From the NCBI RefSeq assembly GCF_900258035.1, contig NZ_OGTP01000015.1:99750-163749 (forward strand): a stretch of 64,000 nt of DNA. The letters run 5' to 3'. The translations under genes and the position numbers were made by a program. Source of the DNA: Caballeronia novacaledonica (lineage in GTDB: Bacteria; Pseudomonadota; Gammaproteobacteria; Burkholderiales; Burkholderiaceae). Positions 46,871-56,036 of the stretch are shown here, one piece after another (position 1 is the stretch's first letter; every line of letters begins with the position of its first letter). The notes under the pieces were generated by a model. It was not told the origin of the DNA and made no database searches. It saw nothing but the letters and a program-made list of their open reading frames with translations.

Positions 46871-47269
46871 TCACTGCTTCTTGAGTTTCCATTTGCCGTC
46901 GCTCGCCTTGCAGGCGACCGGCATCCAGGTCTGCGTCTGCCCTTTCGCGTGCGCGACGAGCGTGACCTTGCGGCACTTGAGACCGCCGGACTCGAACGTA
47001 TCCTGCGGCGTCACGGTGCCGTTGATCGGGACCGTGTTGCCCGTGCCCTTGTTGTCCCAGTCGAGCGATTCACCGTCCTGCTTGGTATTGAGCGCGGTCT
47101 GCGCGGCGTTGTTGAGCGCCTGCAGGTCGCGCTGCTTCATGTAGGTGATCGGCGTGTTGTTCAGAAAGCCGAGATTGGCGGCGGATGCGGCCGTGCTCAC
47201 GGCGACGAGCGCGGCTGCCGCGAACGTCGTGAATGAAGCGCGAGCGAATGCTCGATGTGCGGTCGGCAT
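46871..47269 (-). CDS. Exported 17-kDa surface-antigen-like protein, 132 aa
   Basis: This protein has a signal peptide ([20 protein letters not shown]) and a mature domain with [34 protein letters not shown] and [17 protein letters not shown]. The pattern resembles the C-terminal domain of 17-kDa/RT0821-type surface antigens. Two cysteines may form a disulfide. GAGGAC precedes the ATG. Its function is unknown, and it is probably co-transcribed with the Nudix gene. Confidence 0.75.
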   Translation of the reverse strand: MPTAHRAFARASFTTFAAAALVAVSTAASAANLGFLNNTPITYMKQRDLQALNNAAQTALNTKQDGESLDWDNKGTGNTVPINGTVTPQDTFESGGLKCRKVTLVAHAKGQTQTWMPVACKASDGKWKLKKQ

Positions 47270-47416
47270 TGAAGTGTCCTCGTTGCGGATGAGTATGCCG
47301 CCTGCAAGTGCAACCAGAGCGGCAACGTCGATTCATCGACCTCGGCCCGCTTGGGCGGGCCGCAACGAGGATAGCATGACGCGGGACGTTCGGCCGCCCC
47401 GCCGCACGGACGTGCG

Positions 47417-48769
47417 TTAGTTCGACACGGACTTCATTTCGTTGATGCCGGTGCCCTTCTGCGAGTCCTTGTCCTTGGCCGGATCGTAGCCGTCGGTGAG
47501 CGTACCGAGGAACGCGACCACGTCCTTGATCTCGGCTTCGTCGAGCGCGGGCTTCTCGCCCTTCTTGCGATCGAACGGCGCTTCGGTATTGATGTTCTCC
47601 CAGTAGCGCTTCGGCAGATCGTCGAACTTCCGGACGACGCCCTTCTTCGACACCGGATAGAACTTCTCCGGGTTCGTGTCGCGCTCGACATAGAAGCGCA
47701 CCACCTCGTCCAGATTGTGATAGATGCCGTTGTGGAAGAAGGCCTTGCGCGTCGCGACATTGCGCAGCGACGGCGTGCGGAAGATGCCGCAATACTCGTC
47801 CTGGCCCTTCAGATCATGACGCTCGGGACCGCATGCGCCGAGATCGTGGAAGTTCGGATTCTTGTTGACCGGCAGCGCGGCATTGCGCGGCACGCCGATC
47901 GCGATCAAACCGAAGTCGCTGAACTGCGGCGGCGAACCGTCCTTCGCGCGCTGACTGATGTGACACGACGCGCAATTGCCCTTGTTCTCGTCGTTGAAGA
48001 GCTGAAGGCCGTGCATCTCGGCGTCGTTGAGCTTCGCGCGGCCCGCGAGGAACGCATCGTACTTGCTCGTGTACGGATAGAACTTCTCGGGCGACTGCTC
48101 GAACGCTTCGAGCGATTGCAGCACGGCGGCGAACACCTTGTCGTCGCTGTCGAACACATCGGCGCCGAACGCCTTGCGGAAGTCGTCGGCATAGGGCGCG
48201 ACCTTCACCGCAGCCGTGACCTTGCCGGGCGTGCTGCCCATTTCGAACGACGATAAGAGCGGAATGCGCGCCTGGTCCGAGCCGTGATCGACGCGGCCAT
48301 CCCACGTGAGGCCGCCGGTCGGTCCGGCATCGACGCTCTCGTCGCCTTCGTCGTCGGAATCGTGATAGTGGAGCGTGAACGCCGGCACCGCCTGCAGATA
48401 CTTCAGCGATGGCACCGCGCGGAAACCCGGCTGATGCATGTCGTTGCCGCCGAGTTGCACGGACAGCGCGTTCGGCGGCCCGAACGCGTGGCTCGGGCTA
48501 TGACACGACGCGCACGCGAGCTTGCCCGAGCCGGACAGCGACGGATCGAGGAACAGCTTCTCGCCGAGCGACGTCATCTGCTTCACATGCGCGAACACTT
48601 CCGCGCGCGACTGACCGTGCGGCGCCGCGTTGGCCGCGACGTTCGTCGCCGGTTGCGCCGGAGCGCTCGCGCTTTTGTCGGCCGCATGCGAATCGCAGCC
48701 GCTCATCGCCGCCGATAACGCGCCGAGCGCGAGAGCACAGAGGACGAACGGCAAGCGCATCGAAGACAT
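47417..48769 (-). CDS. Di-haem cytochrome c peroxidase-family lipoprotein
   Basis: This 450-residue periplasmic protein has a signal peptide with a lipobox-like MSGC and two c-type haem motifs, ACASCHSPSH and NCASCHISQ. FLDPSLSGSGKLACASCH and RTPSLRNVATRKAFFHNG are MauG/CcpA family signatures. It may reduce hydrogen peroxide with electrons from cytochrome c, or oxidise a protein or organic partner as MauG does. It is divergent from a secreted phosphoesterase gene. A second ATG three codons inside is an equally possible start. Confidence 0.88.
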   Translation of the reverse strand: MSSMRLPFVLCALALGALSAAMSGCDSHAADKSASAPAQPATNVAANAAPHGQSRAEVFAHVKQMTSLGEKLFLDPSLSGSGKLACASCHSPSHAFGPPNALSVQLGGNDMHQPGFRAVPSLKYLQAVPAFTLHYHDSDDEGDESVDAGPTGGLTWDGRVDHGSDQARIPLLSSFEMGSTPGKVTAAVKVAPYADDFRKAFGADVFDSDDKVFAAVLQSLEAFEQSPEKFYPYTSKYDAFLAGRAKLNDAEMHGLQLFNDENKGNCASCHISQRAKDGSPPQFSDFGLIAIGVPRNAALPVNKNPNFHDLGACGPERHDLKGQDEYCGIFRTPSLRNVATRKAFFHNGIYHNLDEVVRFYVERDTNPEKFYPVSKKGVVRKFDDLPKRYWENINTEAPFDRKKGEKPALDEAEIKDVVAFLGTLTDGYDPAKDKDSQKGTGINEMKSVSN

Positions 48770-49016
48770 GGGCGTGAGGATTGGTCTTGAAAGAAGCCGA
48801 AGCGTATGTCGCGCGCGTGTCGTTCACGTGACAGGACTCGACGCTGTCATGCCGGACCCGCCGGCAGATATTTATTAAGCGAACATTACGCAAACGAAAG
48901 GCTTGTTACACGGCTGCGTCAATTTGCGTTGCGACACTGCGAACGCCTGCGGGCAAAGGCTTGGCGTCGACGATGCCCGCGTCGCGCACCGGTCCCCAAC
49001 ACAAGAGAGAACCTCA

Positions 49017-50585
49017 ATGAACAAGAAACTCGTTTGCGCGGTGCCGCTCGCGGCAGCCGCCGCATTCGGCCTCTACGCATGCGGCGGCGACGATCACCAC
49101 GACAACGATATTTCGTCGGTGCAGAACGTCGTCGTGATCTACGCGGAAAACCGCAGCTTCGATAACCTCTATGGCCACTTCCCCGGCGCGAACGGTCTGC
49201 AGAACGTGACGGCGGCGAACTCGCAGCAGCTCGATCGCGACGGCTCCGTGCTGGCGACGCTGCCGACGATCTGGACCGGCCTGACGGCGAAGGGCGTGAC
49301 GCCCGCGATCTCCGAAGCGATGACGGTGAACCTGCCGAACTCGCCGTTCGCGATCGACGATCCCAAGGGCTTCAACACGCAACTCAACGTCACGACGCGC
49401 GATCTGTATCACCGTTTCTACGAGAACCAGATGCAGATCGACGGCGGCAAGAACGACAAGTTCGCCGCGTGGGGCGACTCGGGCGGTCTCGTGATGGGTC
49501 ACTACGACACGCCGCCGGACAAGCTGCCGCTCTACAAGATCGCACAGCAATACACGCTCGCGGACAACTTCTTCATGAGCGCGTTCGGCGGTTCGTTCCT
49601 GAACCACCAATGGCTCATCTGCGCGTGCACGCCGGTTTATCCGAACGCGGACACGAGCGTCGCGAAGGGATCGATCTCGTCGGTGAATGCGGATGGCGTG
49701 TCGCTCAAGACGAAGACGAATCCCCCGCCTTCCGCGCTGACCGGTTCGGCCGACGCGCAGTTCGTGAATTCGGGCACGCTCACGCCCGACTTCTTCGCGG
49801 TCAACACGATGCAGCCGCCGTATCAGCCGAGCGGCAACAAGCCGGTCACGGGCGGCGATCAGAACCTCGCGGACCCGAGCCAGCCGACGACGCTGCCGCC
49901 GCAGACGCAGCAGCACATCGGCGATCTGCTGAACTCGGCCGGCGTGAGCTGGGCGTGGTACGGCGGCTCGTGGGCGGCGGCGCTGGCGGACCGTTCGCTC
50001 ATCAACGGCGCGGTCAACGTGGTGCCTGATTTCCAGACGCACCATCAGCCGTTCAACTACTTCGTCGACCTCGCGCCGGGCACCGCCAATCGCGCGCAGC
50101 ACTTGCTCGACGGCGGCACGAACGGCTCAGAGTTCATCAAGGCGATCGACGCGGGCACGCTGCCGCAAGTCTCGTTCTACAAGCCGCAGGGCAACCTGAA
50201 CGAGCACGCCGGTTATACGGACGTCGCGCAGGGCGATCAGCACATCGCCGATCTGATCTCGCATCTGCAGAAGAGCCCGCAGTGGAAGAACATGGTCGTC
50301 GTCGTGACGTATGACGAAAACGGCGGTTTCTGGGATCACGTCGCGCCGCCGAAGGGCGACCGCTGGGGTCCGGGCACGCGCATTCCGGCGCTCATCATCT
50401 CGCCGTATGCGAAGAAGGGTTTCGTCGATCACACGCAATACGACACGACGTCGATCCTGCGCTTCATCACCAAGCGCTTCAGCCTGCCGGAACTGGCGGG
50501 CCTGAAGTCGCGTGACGACGCGCTCGTCGCGAACGGCGGCAAGGCGATGGGCGATCTGACCAACGCGCTCGACTTCTCGCAATAA
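49017..50585 (+). CDS. Secreted phosphoesterase (acid phosphatase/phospholipase C family)
   Basis: This 522-residue protein has an N-terminal signal with a possible lipobox (FGLYACGGDD) and a phosphoesterase domain. ENRSFDNLYGHFPGANG is the catalytic and metal-binding start, and VVVTYDENGGFWDHVAPP supplies the C-terminal metal ligands. This is typical of AcpA-type acid phosphatases and phospholipases C. It probably releases phosphate from organic esters in the periplasm or outside the cell. AGAGAGA precedes the ATG at 49017, and a strong terminator follows. Confidence 0.88.
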   Translation: MNKKLVCAVPLAAAAAFGLYACGGDDHHDNDISSVQNVVVIYAENRSFDNLYGHFPGANGLQNVTAANSQQLDRDGSVLATLPTIWTGLTAKGVTPAISEAMTVNLPNSPFAIDDPKGFNTQLNVTTRDLYHRFYENQMQIDGGKNDKFAAWGDSGGLVMGHYDTPPDKLPLYKIAQQYTLADNFFMSAFGGSFLNHQWLICACTPVYPNADTSVAKGSISSVNADGVSLKTKTNPPPSALTGSADAQFVNSGTLTPDFFAVNTMQPPYQPSGNKPVTGGDQNLADPSQPTTLPPQTQQHIGDLLNSAGVSWAWYGGSWAAALADRSLINGAVNVVPDFQTHHQPFNYFVDLAPGTANRAQHLLDGGTNGSEFIKAIDAGTLPQVSFYKPQGNLNEHAGYTDVAQGDQHIADLISHLQKSPQWKNMVVVVTYDENGGFWDHVAPPKGDRWGPGTRIPALIISPYAKKGFVDHTQYDTTSILRFITKRFSLPELAGLKSRDDALVANGGKAMGDLTNALDFSQ

Positions 50586-50609
50586 GCGCTTTCGCTCGGC
50601 TTCAAAACG

Positions 50610-50647
50610 AAACGGGCCGCGGCTTTCACGCCGCGGCCCGTTTTTTT
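50610..50647. terminator. Strong Rho-independent terminator
   Basis: A perfect 10-bp stem CGGGCCGCGG/CCGCGGCCCG with an 8-nt loop is followed by seven T and preceded by AAA. It lies between the convergent phosphoesterase and GntR genes. Confidence 0.92.
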
Positions 50648-50657
50648 GCGCCGATGC

Positions 50658-51371
50658 TCACGCGCCCGCGAAGAGCGTCGCCAGATCGTTCGTGCGCGCG
50701 CCGCTCGCCTGCGCGAGCACGCGCGCTTCCAGTTCGTCGATATGCGTGCGCATCGCCGTGAGCGCGGCGGCGAGATCGCCGTCGTCGAGGGCATCGACGA
50801 GCCGCCCGTGTTCGTCCGATGAACAGTTCGACAGTTTCGTCGGATCGAACAGCGCCTTGTAGAGCTCGGTTTTCGCGACCAGCTTCGCGAGAAACGCCAG
50901 CACTTCCGGCGCGCCCGCCAGTTCCGCGAGCAGCAGATGAAAGCGGCCCGCGAGGCGCACGCACTCCTCCACGCTCCCCGCCTTCAACGCGCGCTGCTCG
51001 GCCTTGACGTGCGCGCGCAACGCGCGTTTGTCGGGCGCGCTCAACGCACCGCACAGCGTCGCGACGATGCCCGCTTCCACCACCTGCCGCGCGCGATACA
51101 CCTCGCGGATATCGGCGGGTGTCGGCGATGGCACGAACGCGCCGCGATTCGCTTCGAGCGTGAGCTTGCCTTCGGCGCCGAGCCGCGCCAGCACCTTGCG
51201 GATCGTGCCGCGCGTGCAGTCGAACGCGGCGGCGAGTTCGCGCTCGACGAGTTGCGCGCCGGGAGCGAGCTTGCCGCGCAGAAGCGCGGAAGCGATCGCC
51301 GCGTACACGCGCTCGTCGGGCGGCGTCGCGTTCGCGGCTTCGTTGGATGATGTGTCCTTGCGTGATGCCAT
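50658..51371 (-). CDS. GntR-family (FCD) transcriptional regulator
   Basis: This 237-residue FadR-subfamily regulator has an N-terminal winged helix (VYAAIASALLRGKLAPGAQL, FDCTRGTIRKVLARL). An all-helical FCD ligand domain follows (IREVYRARQVVEAGIV). FCD proteins bind small carboxylic acids. It is divergent from a CynX-type MFS transporter, and two TGGT-NN-ACCA operator-like palindromes lie between them. It probably controls the transporter and itself. Confidence 0.9.
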   Translation of the reverse strand: MASRKDTSSNEAANATPPDERVYAAIASALLRGKLAPGAQLVERELAAAFDCTRGTIRKVLARLGAEGKLTLEANRGAFVPSPTPADIREVYRARQVVEAGIVATLCGALSAPDKRALRAHVKAEQRALKAGSVEECVRLAGRFHLLLAELAGAPEVLAFLAKLVAKTELYKALFDPTKLSNCSSDEHGRLVDALDDGDLAAALTAMRTHIDELEARVLAQASGARTNDLATLFAGA

Positions 51372-51456
51372 GATGCCTGGTCGTGCTTGCGTTGAATCGC
51401 ATTGTAGCCAGTGCCCGCGTTTCGGCGCGAATCCGGTCTATCAGGTTTCGCGTATT

Positions 51457-51493
51457 TTTGGTTGACCAAACGCTGCTAGAATGGTCAACCAAA
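51457..51493. promoter_or_regulatory. Twin GntR operators flanking the transporter -10
   Basis: TTTGGTTGACCA (51457-51468) and its exact reverse complement (51482-51493) form a 12-bp inverted repeat. Each arm also contains a TGGT-NN-ACCA palindrome of FadR type, with centres about 23 bp apart. A TAGAAT at 51477-51482 lies between them as the likely transporter -10. Confidence 0.72.
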
Positions 51494-51521
51494 TCGCACG
51501 ATACACGGAGCGCATCATCGC

Positions 51522-52820
51522 ATGAAATCCTCGAACGCAGCGTGGCTCGCGGTGATCGTCGCGATCGGCCTCAATCTGAGGCCACTGCTCACGTCGATCA
51601 GTCCGCTGATGGGCGTGATCCTGCACGCGACCGGACTGTCGTTTCGCGGCGCGTCGATGCTGACGGGTCTGCCCGTCGTCGCGATGGGCGTGTGCGCGTT
51701 CGGCGCGGGCGCGCTGTCACGCTCGATCGGCAATGCGCGCGGCGTGGCGATCGGGCTCATCGCGATCGTCGCCGCCTGCGCGGGACGGCTCTTCGCCGGG
51801 AATGCGGCTGCGCTCGTCGCAAGCGCGGCGATCGCGGGCACGGGCGTCGCGGTCATTCAGGCGCTCCTGCCGGGCGTCATGAAGACGCGCTTCGCCGCGC
51901 GCCTGCCCTTCGCGATGGGCCTCTACTCCGCGTCGATCATGGCGGGCGGAGGGCTCGGCGCGAGCATCACGCCGGCGCTCGCGTCGCGCGTGTCGTGGCA
52001 GGCGGGGCTCGCGTTCTGGGCGATGCCCGCGCTGATCGCGCTTGCGGCGTGGATGCTCTTGATGCGCGCGGACGCGTTGCCGCGCGCGTCGTCGGCACGC
52101 GACGCGAAACCCGCGCCGTCGCTCTTTTTCAATCGGCGGGCGTGGACGCTCGGGATTTTCTTCGGGCTCGTCAACGGCGGCTATACGAGCCTCGTCGCGT
52201 GGATGCCCGCGTACTATCAGCAACTCGGCCGGAGCGTGACCGAAAGCGGCACGCTGCTGGCGATGCTCACGGTGTTCCAGGCATCGTCGGCGTTGCTGCT
52301 GCCGATGGCGGCCGCTCGCTTCGGGCGCGGCCGGGATCGTCGTCCGTGGCTCGCGCTCGGTCTCGTCGCGCAACTCGCGGGATTCGGCCTGTTGCTCGCC
52401 GCGCCGCTTTCGGCGCCGCTCGCGACGGTCGCGTTGCTCGGCGGCGGACTGGGCGGCGTGTTCGCGCTCTCGCTCGTGCTGACGCTCGATCACGCCGACG
52501 ATCCCGGAGTGGCCGCGCGGCTCGTCGCGTTCGTGCAGGGCGTGGGCTTCGTGATCGCGGCGATCGCGCCGGTCGTCGCGGGTATCGTGCGCGATGTGAG
52601 CGGCGGCTTTTCGATGTCGTGGACGGTGCTGGCCGCGAGCCTCGTCGCGATGATCGCGCTGAACGTCGTCTTCGGGCCGCGCGGCTACGCGCGCGCGATG
52701 CGGCAGCAGGACGGCGCGCTCAACGCACCGCGTGACATGCGAAGAACTCGTCGAGCAAATCGGTCATCTGCCACACCGGACACGGACGGCGGCAATGGCC
52801 GTCGTAGCCCGCTTCCTTGA
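51522..52820 (+). CDS. MFS transporter, CynX/NimT family
   Basis: This 432-residue transporter has twelve predicted membrane helices. The start WLAVIVAIGLNLRPLLTSIS and PLMGVI are typical of the CynX/NimT (cyanate/nitroimidazole) family. The C-terminal 40 residues are polar and arginine-rich, and they are encoded opposite the end of the receiver-like gene (101-bp overlap). This tail may be read-through of an older, shorter end. The substrate is unknown; regulation by the adjacent GntR protein is likely. Confidence 0.86.
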   Translation: MKSSNAAWLAVIVAIGLNLRPLLTSISPLMGVILHATGLSFRGASMLTGLPVVAMGVCAFGAGALSRSIGNARGVAIGLIAIVAACAGRLFAGNAAALVASAAIAGTGVAVIQALLPGVMKTRFAARLPFAMGLYSASIMAGGGLGASITPALASRVSWQAGLAFWAMPALIALAAWMLLMRADALPRASSARDAKPAPSLFFNRRAWTLGIFFGLVNGGYTSLVAWMPAYYQQLGRSVTESGTLLAMLTVFQASSALLLPMAAARFGRGRDRRPWLALGLVAQLAGFGLLLAAPLSAPLATVALLGGGLGGVFALSLVLTLDHADDPGVAARLVAFVQGVGFVIAAIAPVVAGIVRDVSGGFSMSWTVLAASLVAMIALNVVFGPRGYARAMRQQDGALNAPRDMRRTRRANRSSATPDTDGGNGRRSPLP

Positions 52821-53175
52821 GATGCGCGATCGGCTCTTCGGGCAGAAAGCCGCTCATCGCGATGATGAGCCGATTCGCGTCGTCATCGAGCTCGCGTAGC
52901 CCGCCGACCAGCGCGTAGTTGCCGCAGCCCCCGACGCGCGTATCGAGAAAAAGCACATGCGGACGCCATTCCCCGGCGATGCGCCTGAGCGATGACGCGT
53001 CCACCGCGAGTTGCGCAGGAAAGCCCTTCAGTTCGAACAAGGACGCGAGCGACGCGCCGAGCACACGCTCCGGCAGCGCGAGCAACACGCGCCGCGACTC
53101 CGGCTGCAGGCGCGCCTGCTTGCGGTTCCATAGCGAGCATTGCGCCAGGCTGGATTCGTATGCTCGTTTGTTCAA
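52720..53175 (-). CDS. Degenerate response-regulator receiver protein
   Basis: This single-domain protein of about 151 residues has a receiver fold: RRVLLALPERVLGASL, HVLFLDTRVGG, RLIIAMSGFLPE and GYDGHCRRPCPVW. The phospho-acceptor-like aspartate (LFLDT) and the serine switch (AMSG) remain. The N-terminal acidic pair is replaced by L-P, and the conserved lysine before proline is arginine. It may not be phosphorylated normally. The TTG at 53175 follows AGAGGAG and is preferred; an ATG at 53226 would add 17 residues. Its 3' end overlaps the MFS gene. Confidence 0.7.
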   Translation of the reverse strand: MNKRAYESSLAQCSLWNRKQARLQPESRRVLLALPERVLGASLASLFELKGFPAQLAVDASSLRRIAGEWRPHVLFLDTRVGGCGNYALVGGLRELDDDANRLIIAMSGFLPEEPIAHLKEAGYDGHCRRPCPVWQMTDLLDEFFACHAVR

Positions 53176-53426
53176 GTCGCTCCTCTTGCGTCGATTCGGC
53201 TCGTTGGTGTCACCGTTATGGCGCATCGCGCGCCACGATGAGGCAGCCGTGCACCGTGAACGGGCGGAACGCTCGCTTGTACGAGATGGTTAATTTTTCC
53301 GATACGTTGCGCGGCGCGGGATTGCGGGGATCGGGCGCGGACGCTGTTGGAGAAAGTGGCAGGAAGCGGGCCAGCGGCGCGATTCGCTTAGGCATGCAGA
53401 CGATCATCGATGCCTGCACGGACACA

Positions 53427-53460
53427 AAAAAACAAAAAGCCCAGTCGCTGAGACTGGGCT
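53427..53460 (-). terminator. Terminator of tRNA-Arg
   Basis: Read leftward, the perfect 9-bp stem AGCCCAGTC/GACTGGGCT is followed by TTTTTGTTTTTTT. It lies 15 bp after the tRNA 3' end. Confidence 0.92.
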
Positions 53461-53474
53461 CGACGCAGGCCGTT

Positions 53475-53551
53475 TGGCCCGCCCTACACGACTCGAACGT
53501 GTGACCTACGGCTTAGAAGGCCGTTGCTCTATCCAGCTGAGCTAAGGGCGG
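53475..53551 (-). tRNA. tRNA-Arg(TCT)
   Basis: The cloverleaf folds fully. The acceptor stem is CCGCCCT/AGGGCGG, the D arm is GCTCAGCTGGATAGAGC, and the anticodon stem ACGGC/GCCGT has loop CTTCTAA and anticodon TCT. The T arm is ACACG-TTCGAGT-CGTGT, with discriminator G and encoded CCA. A terminator follows. Confidence 0.97.
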
Positions 53552-53643
53552 AGAACCGGAGCGCGCGGCGGCGAAGAAAACAGCCGCGGATCAGAAGAGA
53601 CCGCGATTTTACCTCATTCACCGCCCCGCGAGTCCCGCGTTCG

Positions 53644-54474
53644 TCAGACCGGCTGCGGATGCATCATGAACCAGCCGAGGAAGAAAATCCCCGCGATCAC
53701 GCAATACACACCGAACGACGCGAGCTTGCCGTGCCCTTCGAAGTAACGCATCAGGAAGCGCACGCTCAGATACGCCGCGATGCCCGTCAGCACGCCGCCG
53801 AGCACGGAATCGGCCAGTTGTCCCGGCGCGTGGAAGAGCTTCGGCAATTCGAGCACGCCCGCCGCGAAGATGATCGGCGTACCGAGGAGAAACGAAAACT
53901 CCGCCGCCGCCTCCGCCGTGAGCCCGGCGCCCGTGCCCGCGATCATCGTCAGGCCGCTGCGCGAAAAACCCGGAATCAGCGCGCCGATCTGCGCCAGTCC
54001 GACCAGAAACGCCTGCCTGAACGTGAGTTTCTCGGGCGCCCGCATCGCGCGGCTTTTTTGCAGACGGTCGCCCAGCCACAGAAGCACGCCGTTGACGATC
54101 AACGCCGCCGCGACGATCCGCAAATCGTGAAAAATCGCCTCGAGCCGCTTTTCGAGCACCAGCCCGACGATGCCCGTCGGAATCGTGCCGATGATGAGCG
54201 CCCACATCATGTGGCCGTCGTCGTTCTTGCGGCCGCCGAGCGACGCGAAGAAGCCGCGAATCAGCGCGATCCACCGAGCGCGGAAATACCACAGCAGCGC
54301 GATGGCCGTGCCCAGATGCAACGCGACGAGAAACGGCAGCAACTGCGGCGCATGCTTGTCGATGTGCATGCCGATCAGGCCGGGAACGAGCAAGGTGTGG
54401 CCGAGACTGCTGACCGGAAAGAGTTCGGTCACGCCCTGGAGCACGCTCAGGAATACGAGAAACCACAAAGTCAC
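53644..54474 (-). CDS. uppP: Undecaprenyl-diphosphatase
   Basis: This 276-residue inner-membrane enzyme recycles undecaprenyl pyrophosphate for cell-wall synthesis and can confer bacitracin resistance. [15 protein letters not shown] carries the glutamate-rich active-site motif, and [14 protein letters not shown] the second one. About eight hydrophobic helices are present. The GTG at 54474 follows AAGGA at 7-nt spacing. It lies upstream of tRNA-Arg on the same strand. Confidence 0.95.
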   Translation of the reverse strand: MTLWFLVFLSVLQGVTELFPVSSLGHTLLVPGLIGMHIDKHAPQLLPFLVALHLGTAIALLWYFRARWIALIRGFFASLGGRKNDDGHMMWALIIGTIPTGIVGLVLEKRLEAIFHDLRIVAAALIVNGVLLWLGDRLQKSRAMRAPEKLTFRQAFLVGLAQIGALIPGFSRSGLTMIAGTGAGLTAEAAAEFSFLLGTPIIFAAGVLELPKLFHAPGQLADSVLGGVLTGIAAYLSVRFLMRYFEGHGKLASFGVYCVIAGIFFLGWFMMHPQPV

Positions 54475-55009
54475 GCGTCGGTCCTTTTTTGAGGAGGAAG
54501 AAGGACGCGCCGTGCAGTTCCATCCCTCGCATTACGCGAAGCCGAAGAGGCATCAGGGAAATGGAAACAGGAAGGGAAAATTCGATACGGCGCGCAAACG
54601 GGACCGATTATGCCGGTGGTGAAAACCCGCGCCAAGCGCAAACCGCACACAAGATGCGCCGACAGTCAATCGTCGGGCGAACGAACGATAATCGCAAGCA
54701 ACATATAGGCGGCACGAAAGAAAACGCGCCCGCGAGCGCCTCTCAGGCCGCCAGCTTGTAGAGAAAGATCGCCGTGCTCGCGCCGAAGAGGGCGAACATC
54801 GCGACGCCCATTGCCATCGCCAGATCCATGACTGCTCCTTGTCCGTCTGATTCCCAACACACGGAGGATATAACAACACATTGCATGAAGCTTGCTCAGT
54901 CGCAATTTCCCGCAAAGGGTTTTTCCGGACGGAAATCCAAGGCAGAATCGTCGAGGCCGCGCCGGATCGCCGTGCGCGGCGCCTTGCCATCCAACGGAGC
55001 GCCTCCATC
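54475..55009. other. Divergent region between uppP and the epimerase gene
   Basis: This 535-bp region contains only one supportable gene, a 28-codon membrane-peptide frame at 54743-54829. The rest holds the uppP and epimerase promoters, for which no clear motifs were identified. Confidence 0.45.
54743..54829 (-). CDS. Putative 28-aa single-pass membrane peptide
   Basis: This short frame encodes MDLAMAMGVAMFALFG followed by ASTAIFLYKLAA, which is one hydrophobic helix with a lysine near the C-terminus. AAGGAG lies 5 nt upstream of the ATG, a near-ideal ribosome binding site, and the peptide ends cleanly at TGA. Such features are typical of real small membrane proteins, but I recognise no family. 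Confidence 0.5.
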   Translation of the reverse strand: MDLAMAMGVAMFALFGASTAIFLYKLAA

Positions 55010-55912
55010 ATGTCACCGGAAACTGACGTCATCGAAATCGGGCGCGACGGCGCCGCCATCCAGCTCGCGCCGCGCGCGGGCGGACGGCTCATGACCTGGC
55101 GCGTCGGCGGCGAGCCGGTCGTGCACTGGCCCGATGCGCCGGACTGGTCCAATCCGGCCAAGATCCGCGGCGGCAATCCGCTGCTCTTTCCGTTTCTCGG
55201 ACGCCATTTCGTCGATGGAGAAATCGGCAAATGGCGCGATCCGGAGGGCGTCGTGCACGCGCTGCCGACCCACGGCTTCGCGCGCAATCTGCCCTCCTCC
55301 TGCACGCGCGACGCCGACGGCCACGGCCTGCGCATGACGCTCGTCGACAGCGACGCGACCCGCGACGGCTATCCGTTCGCGTTCCGCTTCGAGGCGGCGT
55401 ATCGCATCGTCGACGGCAATACGCTCGAAGTGGAGCTCACCACGTCGAATCCGGGCGAAGTCGCGCTGCCCTACTACGCCGGGCATCATTTCTACTTTCA
55501 TCTGCCGCACGGCCAGCGGGCCGAGAGCAGCGTCGAGCTGCCGCACACCGAGCGGCGGCGACAACTGGCGGACGGCGCGATCAGCGAAGCCGAGCCCGGC
55601 CTGCCGCGCTATTCGCTCGCCGATCCGGGCATCGTCGATACGTTTCACTGCCTCACGCGACAAACCGACGAACCGATGCTCGTGAAGCTGCCGGGCCTGA
55701 AGCGCACGATCGGCTTCGAACTGCGGCAGCCGGACTCGGTGCCGTGGTACGCGGTGACGACGTGGACCGAATCGGACACCTCGGACTTCTATTGCGTCGA
55801 GCCGTGGATCGGCCTGCCCGACGCCATCCACAACGGCCGCGGCCTGCGCTGGCTCGCGCCGGGCAAGACGGAGACGGCGTCGCTCAGGCTCGTCGTCACA
55901 CGCGACGAATAA
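55010..55912 (+). CDS. Aldose 1-epimerase family protein
   Basis: This 300-residue protein has the galactose-mutarotase-like beta-sandwich. RGGNPLLFPFLGRH, THGFARNLP and ALPYYAGHHFYFHLP contain the expected active-site histidines, and VEPWIGLPDAIHNG supplies the later acidic residue. It interconverts sugar anomers in the cytosol; the exact sugar is unknown. The start at 55010 has a distant GGAG upstream. No sugar operon surrounds it. Confidence 0.86.
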   Translation: MSPETDVIEIGRDGAAIQLAPRAGGRLMTWRVGGEPVVHWPDAPDWSNPAKIRGGNPLLFPFLGRHFVDGEIGKWRDPEGVVHALPTHGFARNLPSSCTRDADGHGLRMTLVDSDATRDGYPFAFRFEAAYRIVDGNTLEVELTTSNPGEVALPYYAGHHFYFHLPHGQRAESSVELPHTERRRQLADGAISEAEPGLPRYSLADPGIVDTFHCLTRQTDEPMLVKLPGLKRTIGFELRQPDSVPWYAVTTWTESDTSDFYCVEPWIGLPDAIHNGRGLRWLAPGKTETASLRLVVTRDE

Positions 55913-56036
55913 GGCGATCGACTCCGATACGACGCGCCTTTCTGTCCGGGGAAACCCGAGACGGTAAAATCCTGCCTTTCGATTCGCCGCGCGACTGTGC
56001 GTGCACGTCTCGCGGCGGTGCTTTACGAGGTCAGGT

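Noticed and set aside
53227..53426. Possible gene between the receiver gene and tRNA-Arg
   Set aside because: No frame here has a ribosome binding site or a recognisable sequence; it appears to be a non-coding gap.
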